Assembly: GCA_036493595.1 (NCBI GenBank) | Contig: DASXPN010000013.1 | Coordinates: 1-27,900, forward strand | Direction: 5' to 3' | Length of the DNA: 27,900 bases | Origin: DATAES01 sp036493595 | GTDB taxonomy: Bacteria; Actinomycetota; Acidimicrobiia; Acidimicrobiales; JACDCH01 | In this document: positions 7,010 to 15,077 of the stretch, piece after piece | Layout of the letters: the number at the start of each line of letters is the position of its first letter | Position numbering within the stretch: position 1 is the stretch's first letter | Made by a program: the position numbers and the translations under genes | The notes under the pieces: model-generated | Seen by the model: only the letters and a program-made list of their open reading frames with translations | Database searches by the model: none | What the model was told of the DNA's origin: nothing

Positions 7010-7771
7010 GTGTCGGTCGCTGTGCTGCTCGTGGACGACGTCGAGGATGTCCGTGCCGTGGTGCGCCACGCCTTGCGCCTACGCGGCGGATTCGAGGTTG
7101 TCGCCGAAGCGGCCGACGGGCATTCGGCCGTCGCCCGCGCCCAAGAGCTCCAGCCTGACGTGGTCGTCCTCGATCTCGGCCTGCCCGACCTGGCGGGCCG
7201 CGACGTCCTGTCGTTGCTGCGTTCCGCCGCGCCCGAAGCCAGGGTCGTCGTATTCACGGCTGGCGACGCGGGCGATCGGGCGTCGATGCGCCCCGAGGTC
7301 GAAGGTTTCGTCCTCAAGGATGAAACCGTCCATTACCTCGTGGACCTGCTCGACGACCTCTCCCGACCCGGCCCTCGCTCGGCGGCGTTCCGCGTTCGGC
7401 ACAGTCCTGACGAGATCGCGACTGCCCGCCGCTTCGTCGCCCACCACGGCGACGCGTGGGGTTACGAGGACATCATCGACGACGCGTTGATCGTCGTGAG
7501 CGAGCTCGTCACGAACGCCATAACCCATGCACGGAGCGCGTGCGATCTCCGACTGCGCGATGCCGTGCGCGGGTTGCGCATCGAGGTCATCGACGGCGGA
7601 CGCGGCAGCCCCGAGATTCAGTGCCCGACCGACCAAGCCGAGCACGGTCGTGGGCTGTTGCTCGTGTCTGCGGTGTGCGAGGCATGGGGCGTGGACACGA
7701 TGCCCGACGGCCGCAAGATGGTGTGGGCTGAGCTCAAGAAGTCGAGCTCGGCCGAGCGCGCCACCGTCTGA
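7010..7771 (+). CDS. response-regulator receiver domain fused to RsbW-like HATPase
   Basis: A 253-residue two-domain signalling protein. Residues 1-120 form a CheY-like receiver with acidic pocket Asp9/Asp10, phospho-acceptor Asp55 (VVVLDLGLPD), Thr83 (VFTAG) and Lys103 (VLKD). Residues about 130-245 form a GHKL ATPase of the anti-sigma/serine-kinase type. Its N-box is SELVTNAITHA (Glu165, Asn169), its G1 box VIDGGRGS (Asp195), and its G2 box GRGLLLVSAV (213-222). RsbW/SpoIIAB-type ATPases bind sigma factors and phosphorylate anti-anti-sigma proteins. Fusion to a receiver suggests that aspartyl phosphorylation controls this activity. No transmitter kinase or STAS-domain partner is nearby, but a SigB/SigF-type sigma lies about 5 kb away (12354-13376). 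The start is GTG 7010 with no clear ribosome site, so a leaderless transcript is possible. Domains are confident, partners inferred. Confidence 0.9.
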   Translation: MSVAVLLVDDVEDVRAVVRHALRLRGGFEVVAEAADGHSAVARAQELQPDVVVLDLGLPDLAGRDVLSLLRSAAPEARVVVFTAGDAGDRASMRPEVEGFVLKDETVHYLVDLLDDLSRPGPRSAAFRVRHSPDEIATARRFVAHHGDAWGYEDIIDDALIVVSELVTNAITHARSACDLRLRDAVRGLRIEVIDGGRGSPEIQCPTDQAEHGRGLLLVSAVCEAWGVDTMPDGRKMVWAELKKSSSAERATV

Positions 7772-7785
7772 CCTGACAACGGGCG

Positions 7786-9327
7786 TCAGCTGGTCCACTC
7801 GTCGGCGACCGTGGGCACGTCGATCGTGACCGGCCGCGGGTCGATGTCCTCTGCGGTCGCGGACGCGAAGATCCCGTGCTCGCACACGCGATCCCGTCCG
7901 AGTCGCTTCGCGGCGTACAGCGCGGCGTCTGCCTTCGCAATCGTCGCCGAGTGCGGTTCCCCCGCCTCGTGTACCGCCAACCCCGCGCTGAATGTCGCGA
8001 GCGCGCCGCGATCGCGCCAGCCGGCGAGAAGACGGTCCGCCACCCCGATCGCCGAACCCTCGATGTGCGGCAGCACGACGACGAACTCGTCGCCGCCGTA
8101 GCGGGCGACGAGCTGCGGGTCGCGCACGTTCGAACGGAGATGATCGGCGAGCTCGACGAGCACGCTGTCGCCGGTGCCGTGTCCGTGACGGTCGTTCACG
8201 CTCTTGAAGTGGTCGACGTCGACGATCATCACCGCGTCCCCGACTTGCAACGCGTCGAGCAATCGGACGGAGTGCCGCCGGTTGCCGACGCCGGTGAGCT
8301 CGTCGCGCAACGACGCCTCGGCCAGTGTCTCCTTGGCCTCACGTTCGTCGCCGAAGCGGCGTGCGTTCTCGAGCGCCCGGCCCGCGTGCAAGGCGAGAAG
8401 GTCGAACGCTTCGACGTCCTCGGCGGTGAACCGCATGTCGCAACGGGTCCCAGCGATCAACACTGCAGCAAGATGGCCCTGCACCCAGACCGGACTGGCG
8501 ATAACGGCGTCCAGCCCGGTCTGCGCCAGCCGCGTTGCGACCGGTCCGCCCTCGGTGGATCGATCGGCGGCCACGGTCACCCGACGTTCGCGCACGAGGC
8601 CCACGAGACCGTCAGAGCCCGCATGTGCGCGTTCCACGTAGTCGCCGGTGAACCCACGCGGGTGCAGCAAGCGATAGGTGTCGTCCGCATCGTCGAAGAG
8701 CGCGAGCGCGGCGATCTCGAAATCGAGTGATGTCGCCGCGTCGACAACGCCGCGCAGCACGTGGTCCCAGTCGAGTGCGGTGATCGAGGTCGTCGCGCCT
8801 GCCACCGCGCGCAGCAATGTGGCGCGGTGATCCGCATCACCACGCGCCACCCTCAGTTCGTCAACCGCCCATGCGACGGTCTCGCCGACGAGGACGCATA
8901 CGGGAATGGCGACGAGCGTCGACGCGGCTGCGCCCGGGAAGACGTCAGGCGCGTGCCACAGCGGGGCCACGTAGAACGCGGCGGCGGCCGGCGCGAGCCA
9001 GATCGAGGTCCGCCGCGGCTGACTGAGCCCGACCCACGTGAAGAGCACGATGAAATAGACGGCGTACGAGTAGGGCGAGCTCGTCCCGTAGCGGTTGCCC
9101 ACGGAGATCAGGATGAACGCCGGTACGACCAAGCCGAGCGTGGCCCGGCGCGGCCATCGTTCCCACGGCGCGCTCCATGTCAGCAGACCGACCAAGACCG
9201 ACAGCACGCCCAGCACGCGGACGATCGCCGAGCTGCGTGTGCCGGGCAGATCGGCACTGAGAATCGTCAACATGCCCGCCGCGACGAACAACAACGATGC
9301 TGCGCGAGCCGCCCGCTCTGTCCCCAT
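7786..9327 (-). CDS. membrane-bound GAF-GGDEF diguanylate cyclase
   Basis: A 513-residue protein likely to make cyclic di-GMP from two GTP. Residues about 8-155 are hydrophobic with five or six membrane segments. Next comes a GAF-like sensor domain (about 175-325), a short linker helix (ARRFGDEREAKETLAEASLRD) written here only for location, and a C-terminal GGDEF domain beginning near LRDELTGVGNRRH. The active-site loop RYGGDEF is intact (GGDEF at 411-415), as is the metal site MIVDVDHFKSVND. The product-inhibition I-site, normally RxxD five residues before GGDEF, reads RDPQ here, so the key Asp is missing and feedback inhibition may be lost. No EAL domain is present. The gene is convergent with the receiver-ATPase, 14 bp apart. 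Confidence 0.93.
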   Translation of the reverse strand: MGTERAARAASLLFVAAGMLTILSADLPGTRSSAIVRVLGVLSVLVGLLTWSAPWERWPRRATLGLVVPAFILISVGNRYGTSSPYSYAVYFIVLFTWVGLSQPRRTSIWLAPAAAAFYVAPLWHAPDVFPGAAASTLVAIPVCVLVGETVAWAVDELRVARGDADHRATLLRAVAGATTSITALDWDHVLRGVVDAATSLDFEIAALALFDDADDTYRLLHPRGFTGDYVERAHAGSDGLVGLVRERRVTVAADRSTEGGPVATRLAQTGLDAVIASPVWVQGHLAAVLIAGTRCDMRFTAEDVEAFDLLALHAGRALENARRFGDEREAKETLAEASLRDELTGVGNRRHSVRLLDALQVGDAVMIVDVDHFKSVNDRHGHGTGDSVLVELADHLRSNVRDPQLVARYGGDEFVVVLPHIEGSAIGVADRLLAGWRDRGALATFSAGLAVHEAGEPHSATIAKADAALYAAKRLGRDRVCEHGIFASATAEDIDPRPVTIDVPTVADEWTS

Positions 9328-9404
9328 ACCGCTTCATCGGCAAATTCGGCGCAGACATGAAGAACCCGCGATGGTGACGCTCGACGACCGTCGCCGTCGG
9401 GAAA

Positions 9405-11207
9405 TCAGCCGCGTGGAGCGTGGCGGCCGCGCGGTGTCTTGAGGTGCGCGAGCACCAACAGGACCACGCCACCCACGCTCAACAACAGCCCCGCGACCAG
9501 CCCACTGATCCCACCGGTACGAGCCAGCTCGTTGCCTTCCGCGGCGGTGGAGACGAGCTGCGCGTTGGTGAACTCCTCCGGCAGCACACACGCGGACTGG
9601 GGCAGCGTGGTCGACGTCGTCGAAGAAGTCGACGACGTGGTGGAAGACGTCGACGTCGTCGAAGAAGTCGATGTCGTCGTGGACGATGTCGACGTCGTCG
9701 TCGAAGAAGTCGATGTCGTGGTCGAGGAGGTCGATGTCGTCGTCGAAGAAGTCGACGTCGTGGTCGAGGAGGTCGATGTCGTCGTCGAAGAAGTCGACGT
9801 CGTCGTGGACGATGTCGACGTGGTGGTCGATGACGTCGACGTCGTGGTCGAAGAAGTCGTCGACACGGTGTCGAAGACGTTGACGAGGCTCGCGCCCGGC
9901 ACCGTCGCGTGCACGCCGACCACCGGGGTCGACTCCTGGTCTACGACCTCGGGGCAGTCCACTACCTCGGAAGGCGAGGGCGTCGCGGCCAGCCCTCCGA
10001 CGACGAAGGCGACCTGGCTGTTGTCACCGTCGACCGTTTCGATCGCCGAGCAGGTCGCGGGAAGCGTGACGCCGGTGACGACCGTGCTCACCACACCGGT
10101 CGCGCCCGCCGGGATCGTGAATGGCGGGATCGAGCTGTTCGGCGGCGAGGGTACACAAGTGATGTCGATCTGGATCGGGCCCTGCATGCCCGCGCCCGGG
10201 CCGCTGATCGTCTTCGTGACCGGGAAGTCACCGACGGGCGGGCAGTAGTCGACGTTGACGTTGAAGTCGGTCGTGATGTTCTCGCCCCAGAACGTTCCCA
10301 ACGCGTTCATGCCGGCGCCCATGTCGATGCGTCCCGGTCGCGAGAGGAAGTGGCCGATGACGTTGGTGTTGCGCCCGAAGTTGACCGCCGGATCGTTGGC
10401 GCCGATCCCGTCCCCGCGCACGAACACGCGAGCCGAGCACGCCGGCCCGAGACCGAAGATCGAGCCGTCTCCCACATCGAACCTTCCTGCGACCCGCATC
10501 TCGGTCCCTGCCGCCACGGTGACCTGCACGTTCTGGCCGGTGTGGAAGTTGCAGATCTGGTAGAGCCCGGCCTGCAGCGTGACGTTCGAGCCGTCCTGGA
10601 ACGTGACATCGCCGTAGGTGCCCGGCGGCAGCGTCGCGGTGCCGTTCTTCGTCACGGTCACCGGGTTCGCGGCGTTGCAGGCGATCGACGGGAACGCAGG
10701 GTCAGCCACCACCGGCAGCGTGACGGGCGTCGGCCCGGAGTTGATCGGGCCCAGGTCGGAGCCCGAGGTGGTGCTGTTGGCGAAGACGTCCCAGAACACG
10801 CACGGGTTACCGGCCGCGTTGTTGGCCCGGATGGAGTCGCCGACCAACTGGCTGCCCGGGCTCATGGTGACCCGCGCGTTCGCGCAGATGTTCACCGTCG
10901 GGTTGCTGTGATTGCTCGATGTGTCGATGCCGTTGGCGCCGACGTCGCCGCCCAGGATCTTTCCGCGATCCGTGGCATTGCCACCCTTGAAGGCGAGCGT
11001 CTGGAACGCGAACAGCGCGTAGGCGTTCAGGTCATGGTCGACCGGCCGGCTCGGGCTCGCGGCGGTGGCGGCCAGGGCCGCGGGCACGCCTGCAATGAGG
11101 AGTGGCGCGGCCGTAGCGAGCATGGCCGTGGCGAACGCGACCAGCACCACATACCACGCGCGCGCGCGCGACCTTTCTACGGGTCGCGCTGGACCCCGCG
11201 TTCGCAC
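9405..11207 (-). CDS. exported surface protein with Ser/Thr heptad repeats and LARTG-type anchor
   Basis: A 600-residue exported protein. It has an Arg-rich n-region, a hydrophobic stretch at about 18-46 and a likely AlaAla-type cleavage (PAALAATAAS). Residues about 50-330 are rich in Gly, Asn, Thr and Val with short repeating strands (TLPPGTYGDVTFQDGSNVTL is typical), suggesting a beta-helix or polymer-forming adhesin fold; I do not recognise a named family. Residues about 330-435 look like an Ig-like or DUF5979-type domain (PFTIPAGATGVVSTVVTGV). A Ser/Thr linker follows, then NELARTGG, a membrane helix and a basic tail (KTPRGRHAPRG). This matches the layout of sortase substrates, with LARTG replacing LPXTG. 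No sortase gene is in the window. The start is GTG 11207. It is likely a cell-wall adhesin or stalk protein. Confidence 0.8.
   Translation of the reverse strand: MRTRGPARPVERSRARAWYVVLVAFATAMLATAAPLLIAGVPAALAATAASPSRPVDHDLNAYALFAFQTLAFKGGNATDRGKILGGDVGANGIDTSSNHSNPTVNICANARVTMSPGSQLVGDSIRANNAAGNPCVFWDVFANSTTSGSDLGPINSGPTPVTLPVVADPAFPSIACNAANPVTVTKNGTATLPPGTYGDVTFQDGSNVTLQAGLYQICNFHTGQNVQVTVAAGTEMRVAGRFDVGDGSIFGLGPACSARVFVRGDGIGANDPAVNFGRNTNVIGHFLSRPGRIDMGAGMNALGTFWGENITTDFNVNVDYCPPVGDFPVTKTISGPGAGMQGPIQIDITCVPSPPNSSIPPFTIPAGATGVVSTVVTGVTLPATCSAIETVDGDNSQVAFVVGGLAATPSPSEVVDCPEVVDQESTPVVGVHATVPGASLVNVFDTVSTTSSTTTSTSSTTTSTSSTTTSTSSTTTSTSSTTTSTSSTTTSTSSTTTSTSSTTTSTSSTTTSTSSTTSTSSTTSSTSSTTSTTLPQSACVLPEEFTNAQLVSTAAEGNELARTGGISGLVAGLLLSVGGVVLLVLAHLKTPRGRHAPRG
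9606..9866 (-). repeat. 21-bp tandem repeat encoding STTTSTS heptads
   Basis: Nine consecutive copies of the heptad STTTSTS, flanked by imperfect units (STTSTS, STTSSTS), form the linker of the surface protein. The codons mix TCG, TCT, TCC, TCA and ACG, ACC, ACA, so the DNA copies have diverged while the peptide repeat is exact. Such linkers are usually extended, often O-glycosylated, and space a domain from the cell wall. On the other strand the repeat reads as a long VDDVDVVVEE-type frame, which is a shadow. Confidence 0.9.
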
Positions 11208-11279
11208 AGCGTCGTGCTACCTCCGTTTGCTCAGCCCGCCATCCTCCAAGCCGGGTGATATGCGCGCCGCGACCGAGGA

Positions 11280-11783
11280 CTAGTGCGTTCCCTTGCGTTG
11301 CACGGTGCGAGCGAGAATGCCGAGGGTGGCTCGCAGCGCGCTCTCCGGGATGATCGGGAAGATCGCCGCTTCCCTCCACTGCGGATCGATCTCCGACCAG
11401 TCGTAGTACGACGTGACCAGCGTCCCGCCCTCGATCGGTTCGAGCGTGTAGCCGTAGACGTGGCCGATCTGCGGCTTGATCTGGCCGATGATCGTCCACG
11501 CGATCTCCCGATCGCGTTCGAACTTCGTGATCGACACGGTGACGTCGTACAGGCCAAGGGGATAATCGTTGAGCGCCTCACGGTCCATGTGCACGACGAA
11601 GGTGTCGCCCACCGCGCTCGCCGGCTCGCCGCTCGCGTCCATCAACATCCCGGAGCTGTCGATCGACACGTGACCCTGTGGATCGCACAAGACCGCGAAG
11701 ATCGTCGAAGGATCCGACTCGATCGTGCGCTGAACTTCCATCCGCTCCGCGCCACCGAGGTCGCTGCCCTGCTCATTTGTCAT
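11280..11783 (-). CDS. SRPBCC (START/Bet v1-like) family protein
   Basis: A 167-residue protein of the helix-grip fold. Typical features are EVQRTIESDPSTIFAVLCDP near the start (first strand, then the helix that lids the cavity), FERDREIAWTI in the central sheet, HVYGYTLEPIEGGTLVTSYY, and a long C-terminal helix (ALRATLGILARTVQR). Such proteins bind hydrophobic ligands or act as polyketide cyclase-like enzymes; no ligand can be named. The ATG at 11783 has AAGGA eight bases upstream. A longer frame to 12029 overlaps the divergent DUF442-like gene and is rejected. It is transcribed divergently from the gene at 11877 across a gap of about 90 bp. Confidence 0.85.
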   Translation of the reverse strand: MTNEQGSDLGGAERMEVQRTIESDPSTIFAVLCDPQGHVSIDSSGMLMDASGEPASAVGDTFVVHMDREALNDYPLGLYDVTVSITKFERDREIAWTIIGQIKPQIGHVYGYTLEPIEGGTLVTSYYDWSEIDPQWREAAIFPIIPESALRATLGILARTVQRKGTH

Positions 11784-11876
11784 CGCCGCATCCTTGCATT
11801 GCGGATGCTGCGATGACGCCGGGGCGCAGCGGGCGACGCGGCCCACGGGCCTGTCACCGTGACTACCGTTGGGGCC

Positions 11877-12326
11877 ATGACGACGTTCGAGGTTCCCAGC
11901 GATCTCTCGTTCAATCGAGGTCTGATCGCCGACCCCTCCTCTTTCGCGGATGAGTTTGGTGCCGCGTCCTGGCTCTTCCTGTGCGGCGAGGAGTTCGCGT
12001 CGATGGACGGAGGCATCTCGTACGAGCAAGTGCAGGCGGCGGTGCAGGAGTCCGAGAACATCGTCTCGGATCCGCCGAGGGCGTTCGATCTCGAGCTCGT
12101 GCAGCAGAACCTCGCGGCCGTCGAGCGGCTACCGCGACCGACCCTCGTCACCTGCCGCACCGGCCCGCGTTCGTCCGCTGTGGTCTACCTCTATGCCGGC
12201 CTCCGAGCCGGTGCGTCGGCTGACGAAGTTCTCGCGCGAGCCGACGCGGACGACGCGCCCTTCGCCAAGTCGGAGGAGTTGCGCCAGCTCGTGACGCGCG
12301 GACTGGCCGAGCTCGGGCGGCACTGA
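11877..12326 (+). CDS. DUF442/beta-lactamase-hydrolase-like phosphatase family protein
   Basis: A 149-residue protein whose C-terminal half resembles the DUF442 (Blh) phosphatase-like fold. The loop TLVTCRTGPRSSAVVYLYAG gives Cys93 and Arg98 in a C-x2-G-x-R-S arrangement, the same spacing as the CRSGTRS loop of DUF442 proteins and near that of Cys-based tyrosine phosphatases. The tail GASADEVLARADADDAPF matches the family's downstream helix. Blh proteins have been linked to sulfide or persulfide handling and to dephosphorylation. The N-terminal half is less typical. The ATG at 11877 is preferred; a GTG at 11859 adds six residues. Its end is convergent with the sigma gene, 27 bp away. Function is uncertain. 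Confidence 0.62.
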   Translation: MTTFEVPSDLSFNRGLIADPSSFADEFGAASWLFLCGEEFASMDGGISYEQVQAAVQESENIVSDPPRAFDLELVQQNLAAVERLPRPTLVTCRTGPRSSAVVYLYAGLRAGASADEVLARADADDAPFAKSEELRQLVTRGLAELGRH

Positions 12327-12353
12327 GCCCGTTCCCGCTGCCGGCCCACGGGT

Positions 12354-13376
12354 TCAGCCGGCGGTCACTCGAGCACGCAACCGGCGCAGGACGCGCGCCA
12401 GCGAGCGCGAGACATGCATTTGACTCACTCCGTGCGCCTCGGCGATCTGTTGCTGCGTGCGGCCTTGGAAGAAGTACTCGTCGAGCAACGAGCGATCTCC
12501 CTCTGACAGTCCCTCGGTGAGTTGCTCCACGGCGTAGCGATCGAGCACCCCTGCCAGGCTCGCGTCAGGATGACCGGAGAGCTCCGCGAGGGTGAGCCCC
12601 TCCTCACCGACGGGTCGGTCGAGGGAGATCGGTGTGCGGTTCTGGCTGCTCGCGATCGCTTCGTCGACTTCGGCGACGTCGACATTCAGTGCGTCGGCGA
12701 GCTCTGCAGACGAAGGCGGACGCCCGAATTCCTGCGTGAGCCATTCAGTGGTCGACCGCAACAGCGGCGTGAGCTCGTAGATGCGACGCGTCGGGCGCAC
12801 TGCGTAACCCTGGTCGCGCAGGTACCTGCGGAGCGAGCCGTCGACAGTCAATCGAGCGAAGGGAAGAAACGGCTTGCGGCGCTGCGGCTCGAACCGATGC
12901 AGCGCGATGACGAGCGCTTCTCGCGCGACCTGCACGAGATCCTCCCGCGAGAGCGGGCTGGCGACGCGCCACGCCCGACGATCGGCATCGTCCTGATACA
13001 CCGCGACGAGCGACTCCAATGTCGGCGCATCGTGACGGCGGGCGTAGCGGACGTGCAGATACCACGTCGAGCGGTCATAGAAGTCCAGCGCGCCAGGGGG
13101 GCGGGACGAACCTCGACCTGCTCGCGGCCGGGGCCGGCTGACCTCGGCGAGCGCGGTGTCACTGTGTTGCCTGAGGAGCTCGAAATGCCCACGCACGCCC
13201 TGGAGCTGTAAGGACATCGAGGCGCGCAGGCGCGCAAGCTCCGCGGTACACGAAGCCGCCTGCAACATGAGCGCTTCCGCCCGATGACGAGACCGAGCCA
13301 CCGCGGACGAAAGATCGCGGCTCGATCGTCGACGTTTCTCCAGGTCCGCTCGCGTCACCGCCGCCACGCCTCCCAT
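12354..13376 (-). CDS. SigB/SigF-type (sigma-70 group 3) RNA polymerase sigma factor with N-terminal helical extension
   Basis: A 340-residue alternative sigma factor. Residues about 115-198 are region 2 (SREDLVQVAREALVIALHRF, EPQRRKPFLPFARLTVDGSL, RRYLRDQGYAVRPTRR), the order seen in stress and sporulation sigmas. Region 3 lies at about 200-265 (WLTQEFGRPPSSAELADALN). Region 4 at about 280-336 has the helix-turn-helix FFQGRTQQQIAEAHGVSQMH followed by VSRSLARVLRRLR. The first 95 residues are extra compared with a typical SigF: a predicted long helix (AVARSRHRAEALMLQAASCT onward) and an Arg/Pro linker. Sigmas of this class are normally held by RsbW-like anti-sigmas, and a receiver-RsbW fusion is 5 kb away. 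The start could be ATG 13376 or GTG 13358, where GGGAGG lies 10 bases before. It is divergent from the CheB/CheR unit. Confidence 0.9.
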   Translation of the reverse strand: MGGVAAVTRADLEKRRRSSRDLSSAVARSRHRAEALMLQAASCTAELARLRASMSLQLQGVRGHFELLRQHSDTALAEVSRPRPRAGRGSSRPPGALDFYDRSTWYLHVRYARRHDAPTLESLVAVYQDDADRRAWRVASPLSREDLVQVAREALVIALHRFEPQRRKPFLPFARLTVDGSLRRYLRDQGYAVRPTRRIYELTPLLRSTTEWLTQEFGRPPSSAELADALNVDVAEVDEAIASSQNRTPISLDRPVGEEGLTLAELSGHPDASLAGVLDRYAVEQLTEGLSEGDRSLLDEYFFQGRTQQQIAEAHGVSQMHVSRSLARVLRRLRARVTAG

Positions 13377-13532
13377 CAGGACTCGATTACCGACGTCACA
13401 TTCTGCTCCCGACCGCCCCCCGACGGGTCCGAGATACCAGTTTGCGCCGTTCGCGCCCGGGAAGAGAAATCATGTTTCGCGGCTCCAAGAAGGTGGCCGC
13501 GCCACGAAGACAGAGCCGCATGCGGGGGTAAG

Positions 13533-14087
13533 GTGCTGAGGGCCGTCAGGAAGGTGAACGATGGCGGCAAGACGCCCGAAGAGTGGCAACCGGTGACCGA
13601 CCTCCTCGCGCGCCGTCAACAGGCTATGGCGACGGCGCTCACACTTACTGCCACAGCGGCTGCCTTGGTCGCGGCGGCGACCGATTTGTGTTCGACAGCG
13701 AGCGAGTTGCGGGTCGGGGCGTCGGGGGCGCGCAGACACACCCGTTACGACCTCGAGCGATCGGCTTGCCGCTCGGCCGTGGCGCCCTTCGACCGCGAAG
13801 CGCCCTACTGCTTCACCGTCCGCGGAATCGTGGATGGTTACCCGACCATCGCGCGGTGGCGCCCCGACCATCTCGACTGCGATCACGAGCTGTTGCAGCG
13901 GGTGCAAGTCATCGTTGCGATGGGCGAGGAGTTCACGCCTGCTGATGAACCGGGTCCGAGCGTCCCCGCATCAACCGAAGGTCCTCCGCTCGCCGTTCTG
14001 CTGACCGTCATGCGCGCGTTCACGAGGATCACCTCGATCGACGTTCGGGACGATCTCTTCGAGGACGCACGCGGCAGATGGCGGTGA
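13533..14087 (+). CDS. hypothetical protein, first gene of the cheB-cheR unit
   Basis: A protein of about 184 residues that I do not recognise. An N-terminal stretch rich in Ala, Thr and Leu (LLARRQQAMATALTLTATAA onward to CSTASELR) should form one long amphipathic to hydrophobic helix. The rest contains AVAPFDREAPYCFTVRGIVD and YPTIARWRPDHLDCDHELLQ, then an acidic, Pro-rich spacer and a C-terminal helical part (AVLLTVMRAFTRITSIDVRD). Its stop is 3 bp before cheB, so the genes are surely co-transcribed. I chose GTG 13533, which follows GGGGGTAAG; GTG 13554 (just after AGGAAG) and ATG 13626 are alternatives, and the open frame reaching back to 13284 overlaps the divergent sigma gene. It may be an adaptor or sensor for the CheB/CheR pair; that is inference. 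Confidence 0.65.
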   Translation: MLRAVRKVNDGGKTPEEWQPVTDLLARRQQAMATALTLTATAAALVAAATDLCSTASELRVGASGARRHTRYDLERSACRSAVAPFDREAPYCFTVRGIVDGYPTIARWRPDHLDCDHELLQRVQVIVAMGEEFTPADEPGPSVPASTEGPPLAVLLTVMRAFTRITSIDVRDDLFEDARGRWR

Positions 14088-14090
14088 CCC

Positions 14091-15077
14091 ATGGCTGAGG
14101 GCGTCGTGCTCGTCACGATCGGCGCCTCAGCTGGTGGTGTCGAAGCACTTCGCGAGCTCATGTCGAAGCTGCCTCGCGACCTCCAAGCGGCGATCATGGT
14201 CGTGCTGCACATCCCCGCGGCCGGAGCGAGCGTGCTGCCCGACATCCTCGATCGAGCCGGCCCGTTACCGGCGGTGAAGGCGCAGAGCGGGATGCCGATA
14301 GAGCCGGGCACGATCATCGTTGCCCCCGCGGACCACCACCTGATCGTCAGCGAGACCCACGCGCAACTCGACCGCGGTCCGCGGGTGAACGGGCACCGTC
14401 CGGCCATCGATCCCCTCTTCACGTCCGCCGCGGCCTGGTACGGACCGCACGTCATGGGCGTGGTGCTCTCGGGCTCGCTCGACGACGGCGCCGCCGGACT
14501 CCTGCGGCTCAGTCAGGTCGGCGCGCTGACGGTGGCGCAGGATCCGAATGAGGCGGCGTACCCGGCACTCCCGCAGGCCGCCATCGAGCGCGGGGGCGCA
14601 CAGAAGATCCTCCTCATCGACGAGATTGCCGCCTTGATCGCCGAGTCGTCCGACAGCCACGCTATGACGATGCGCGAGGTCGTCGCGATGCAGGCTCGGT
14701 CCGAGGAGACCTCCGACACGCAGCTCTCGCCGTTCACGTGTCCCAACTGTCACGGGACGCTCTGGGAGATCACCGACCCGGCAGGTACACAGTTCAAGTG
14801 CCGAACCGGGCACTCGTTCTCGGTCGACAGCCTCGTGCAGGTGGCGAGCGAGGCGCTCGACGACGCGCTGTGGGCCGGTTATCGAGCCCTGCTCGAACAG
14901 GCTGACCTGTGTCGGCGGATGAGCCGACGTATGGAGACGGTCGGTAACACCGCCACGTCCGAGCGGTACGACATGTTGGCCGGCGACGCGGAACGGCGAG
15001 CGTGGGTCCTGCACGAAGGGCTCGTGGTGCACGAGGATCCGAGCGACGTGGACACCGGGGATGGACGAGCCAGCTGA
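14091..15077 (+). CDS. cheB: stand-alone CheB-type methylesterase with C-terminal Cys motif
   Basis: A 328-residue protein with the CheB catalytic domain but no receiver domain. Classical CheB removes methyl esters from glutamates on chemoreceptors. The triad is visible: Ser13 (TIGASAGGVEAL), His40 (VVLHIPA) and Asp132 (LSGSLDDGAAGL). GHRPAIDPLFTSAAAWYG and VAQDPNEAAYPALPQAA are typical. After about residue 195 a segment has CPNCHGTLWEI and FKCRTGHSFSVDSL, a Cys-x2-Cys plus Cys/His pattern that occurs in this subfamily and probably binds zinc. Without a receiver, regulation must come from elsewhere. Its last 17 bases overlap the CheR-PAS gene. Stand-alone CheB plus CheR-PAS resembles the fused CheB-CheR-PAS proteins of non-chemotactic bacteria. 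The true substrate is unknown. Confidence 0.92.
   Translation: MAEGVVLVTIGASAGGVEALRELMSKLPRDLQAAIMVVLHIPAAGASVLPDILDRAGPLPAVKAQSGMPIEPGTIIVAPADHHLIVSETHAQLDRGPRVNGHRPAIDPLFTSAAAWYGPHVMGVVLSGSLDDGAAGLLRLSQVGALTVAQDPNEAAYPALPQAAIERGGAQKILLIDEIAALIAESSDSHAMTMREVVAMQARSEETSDTQLSPFTCPNCHGTLWEITDPAGTQFKCRTGHSFSVDSLVQVASEALDDALWAGYRALLEQADLCRRMSRRMETVGNTATSERYDMLAGDAERRAWVLHEGLVVHEDPSDVDTGDGRAS

Noticed and set aside
9439..10248. Plus-strand 269-residue frame with VDDVDVVVEE repeats
   Set aside because: Exact antisense of the Ser/Thr repeat of the surface protein; the acidic repeat follows from the TCG/ACG codons on the other strand.
9909..11258. Plus-strand 449-residue frame
   Set aside because: Antisense to the surface protein, Arg/Asp/Ala-rich as expected for a GC-rich shadow frame, no motif.
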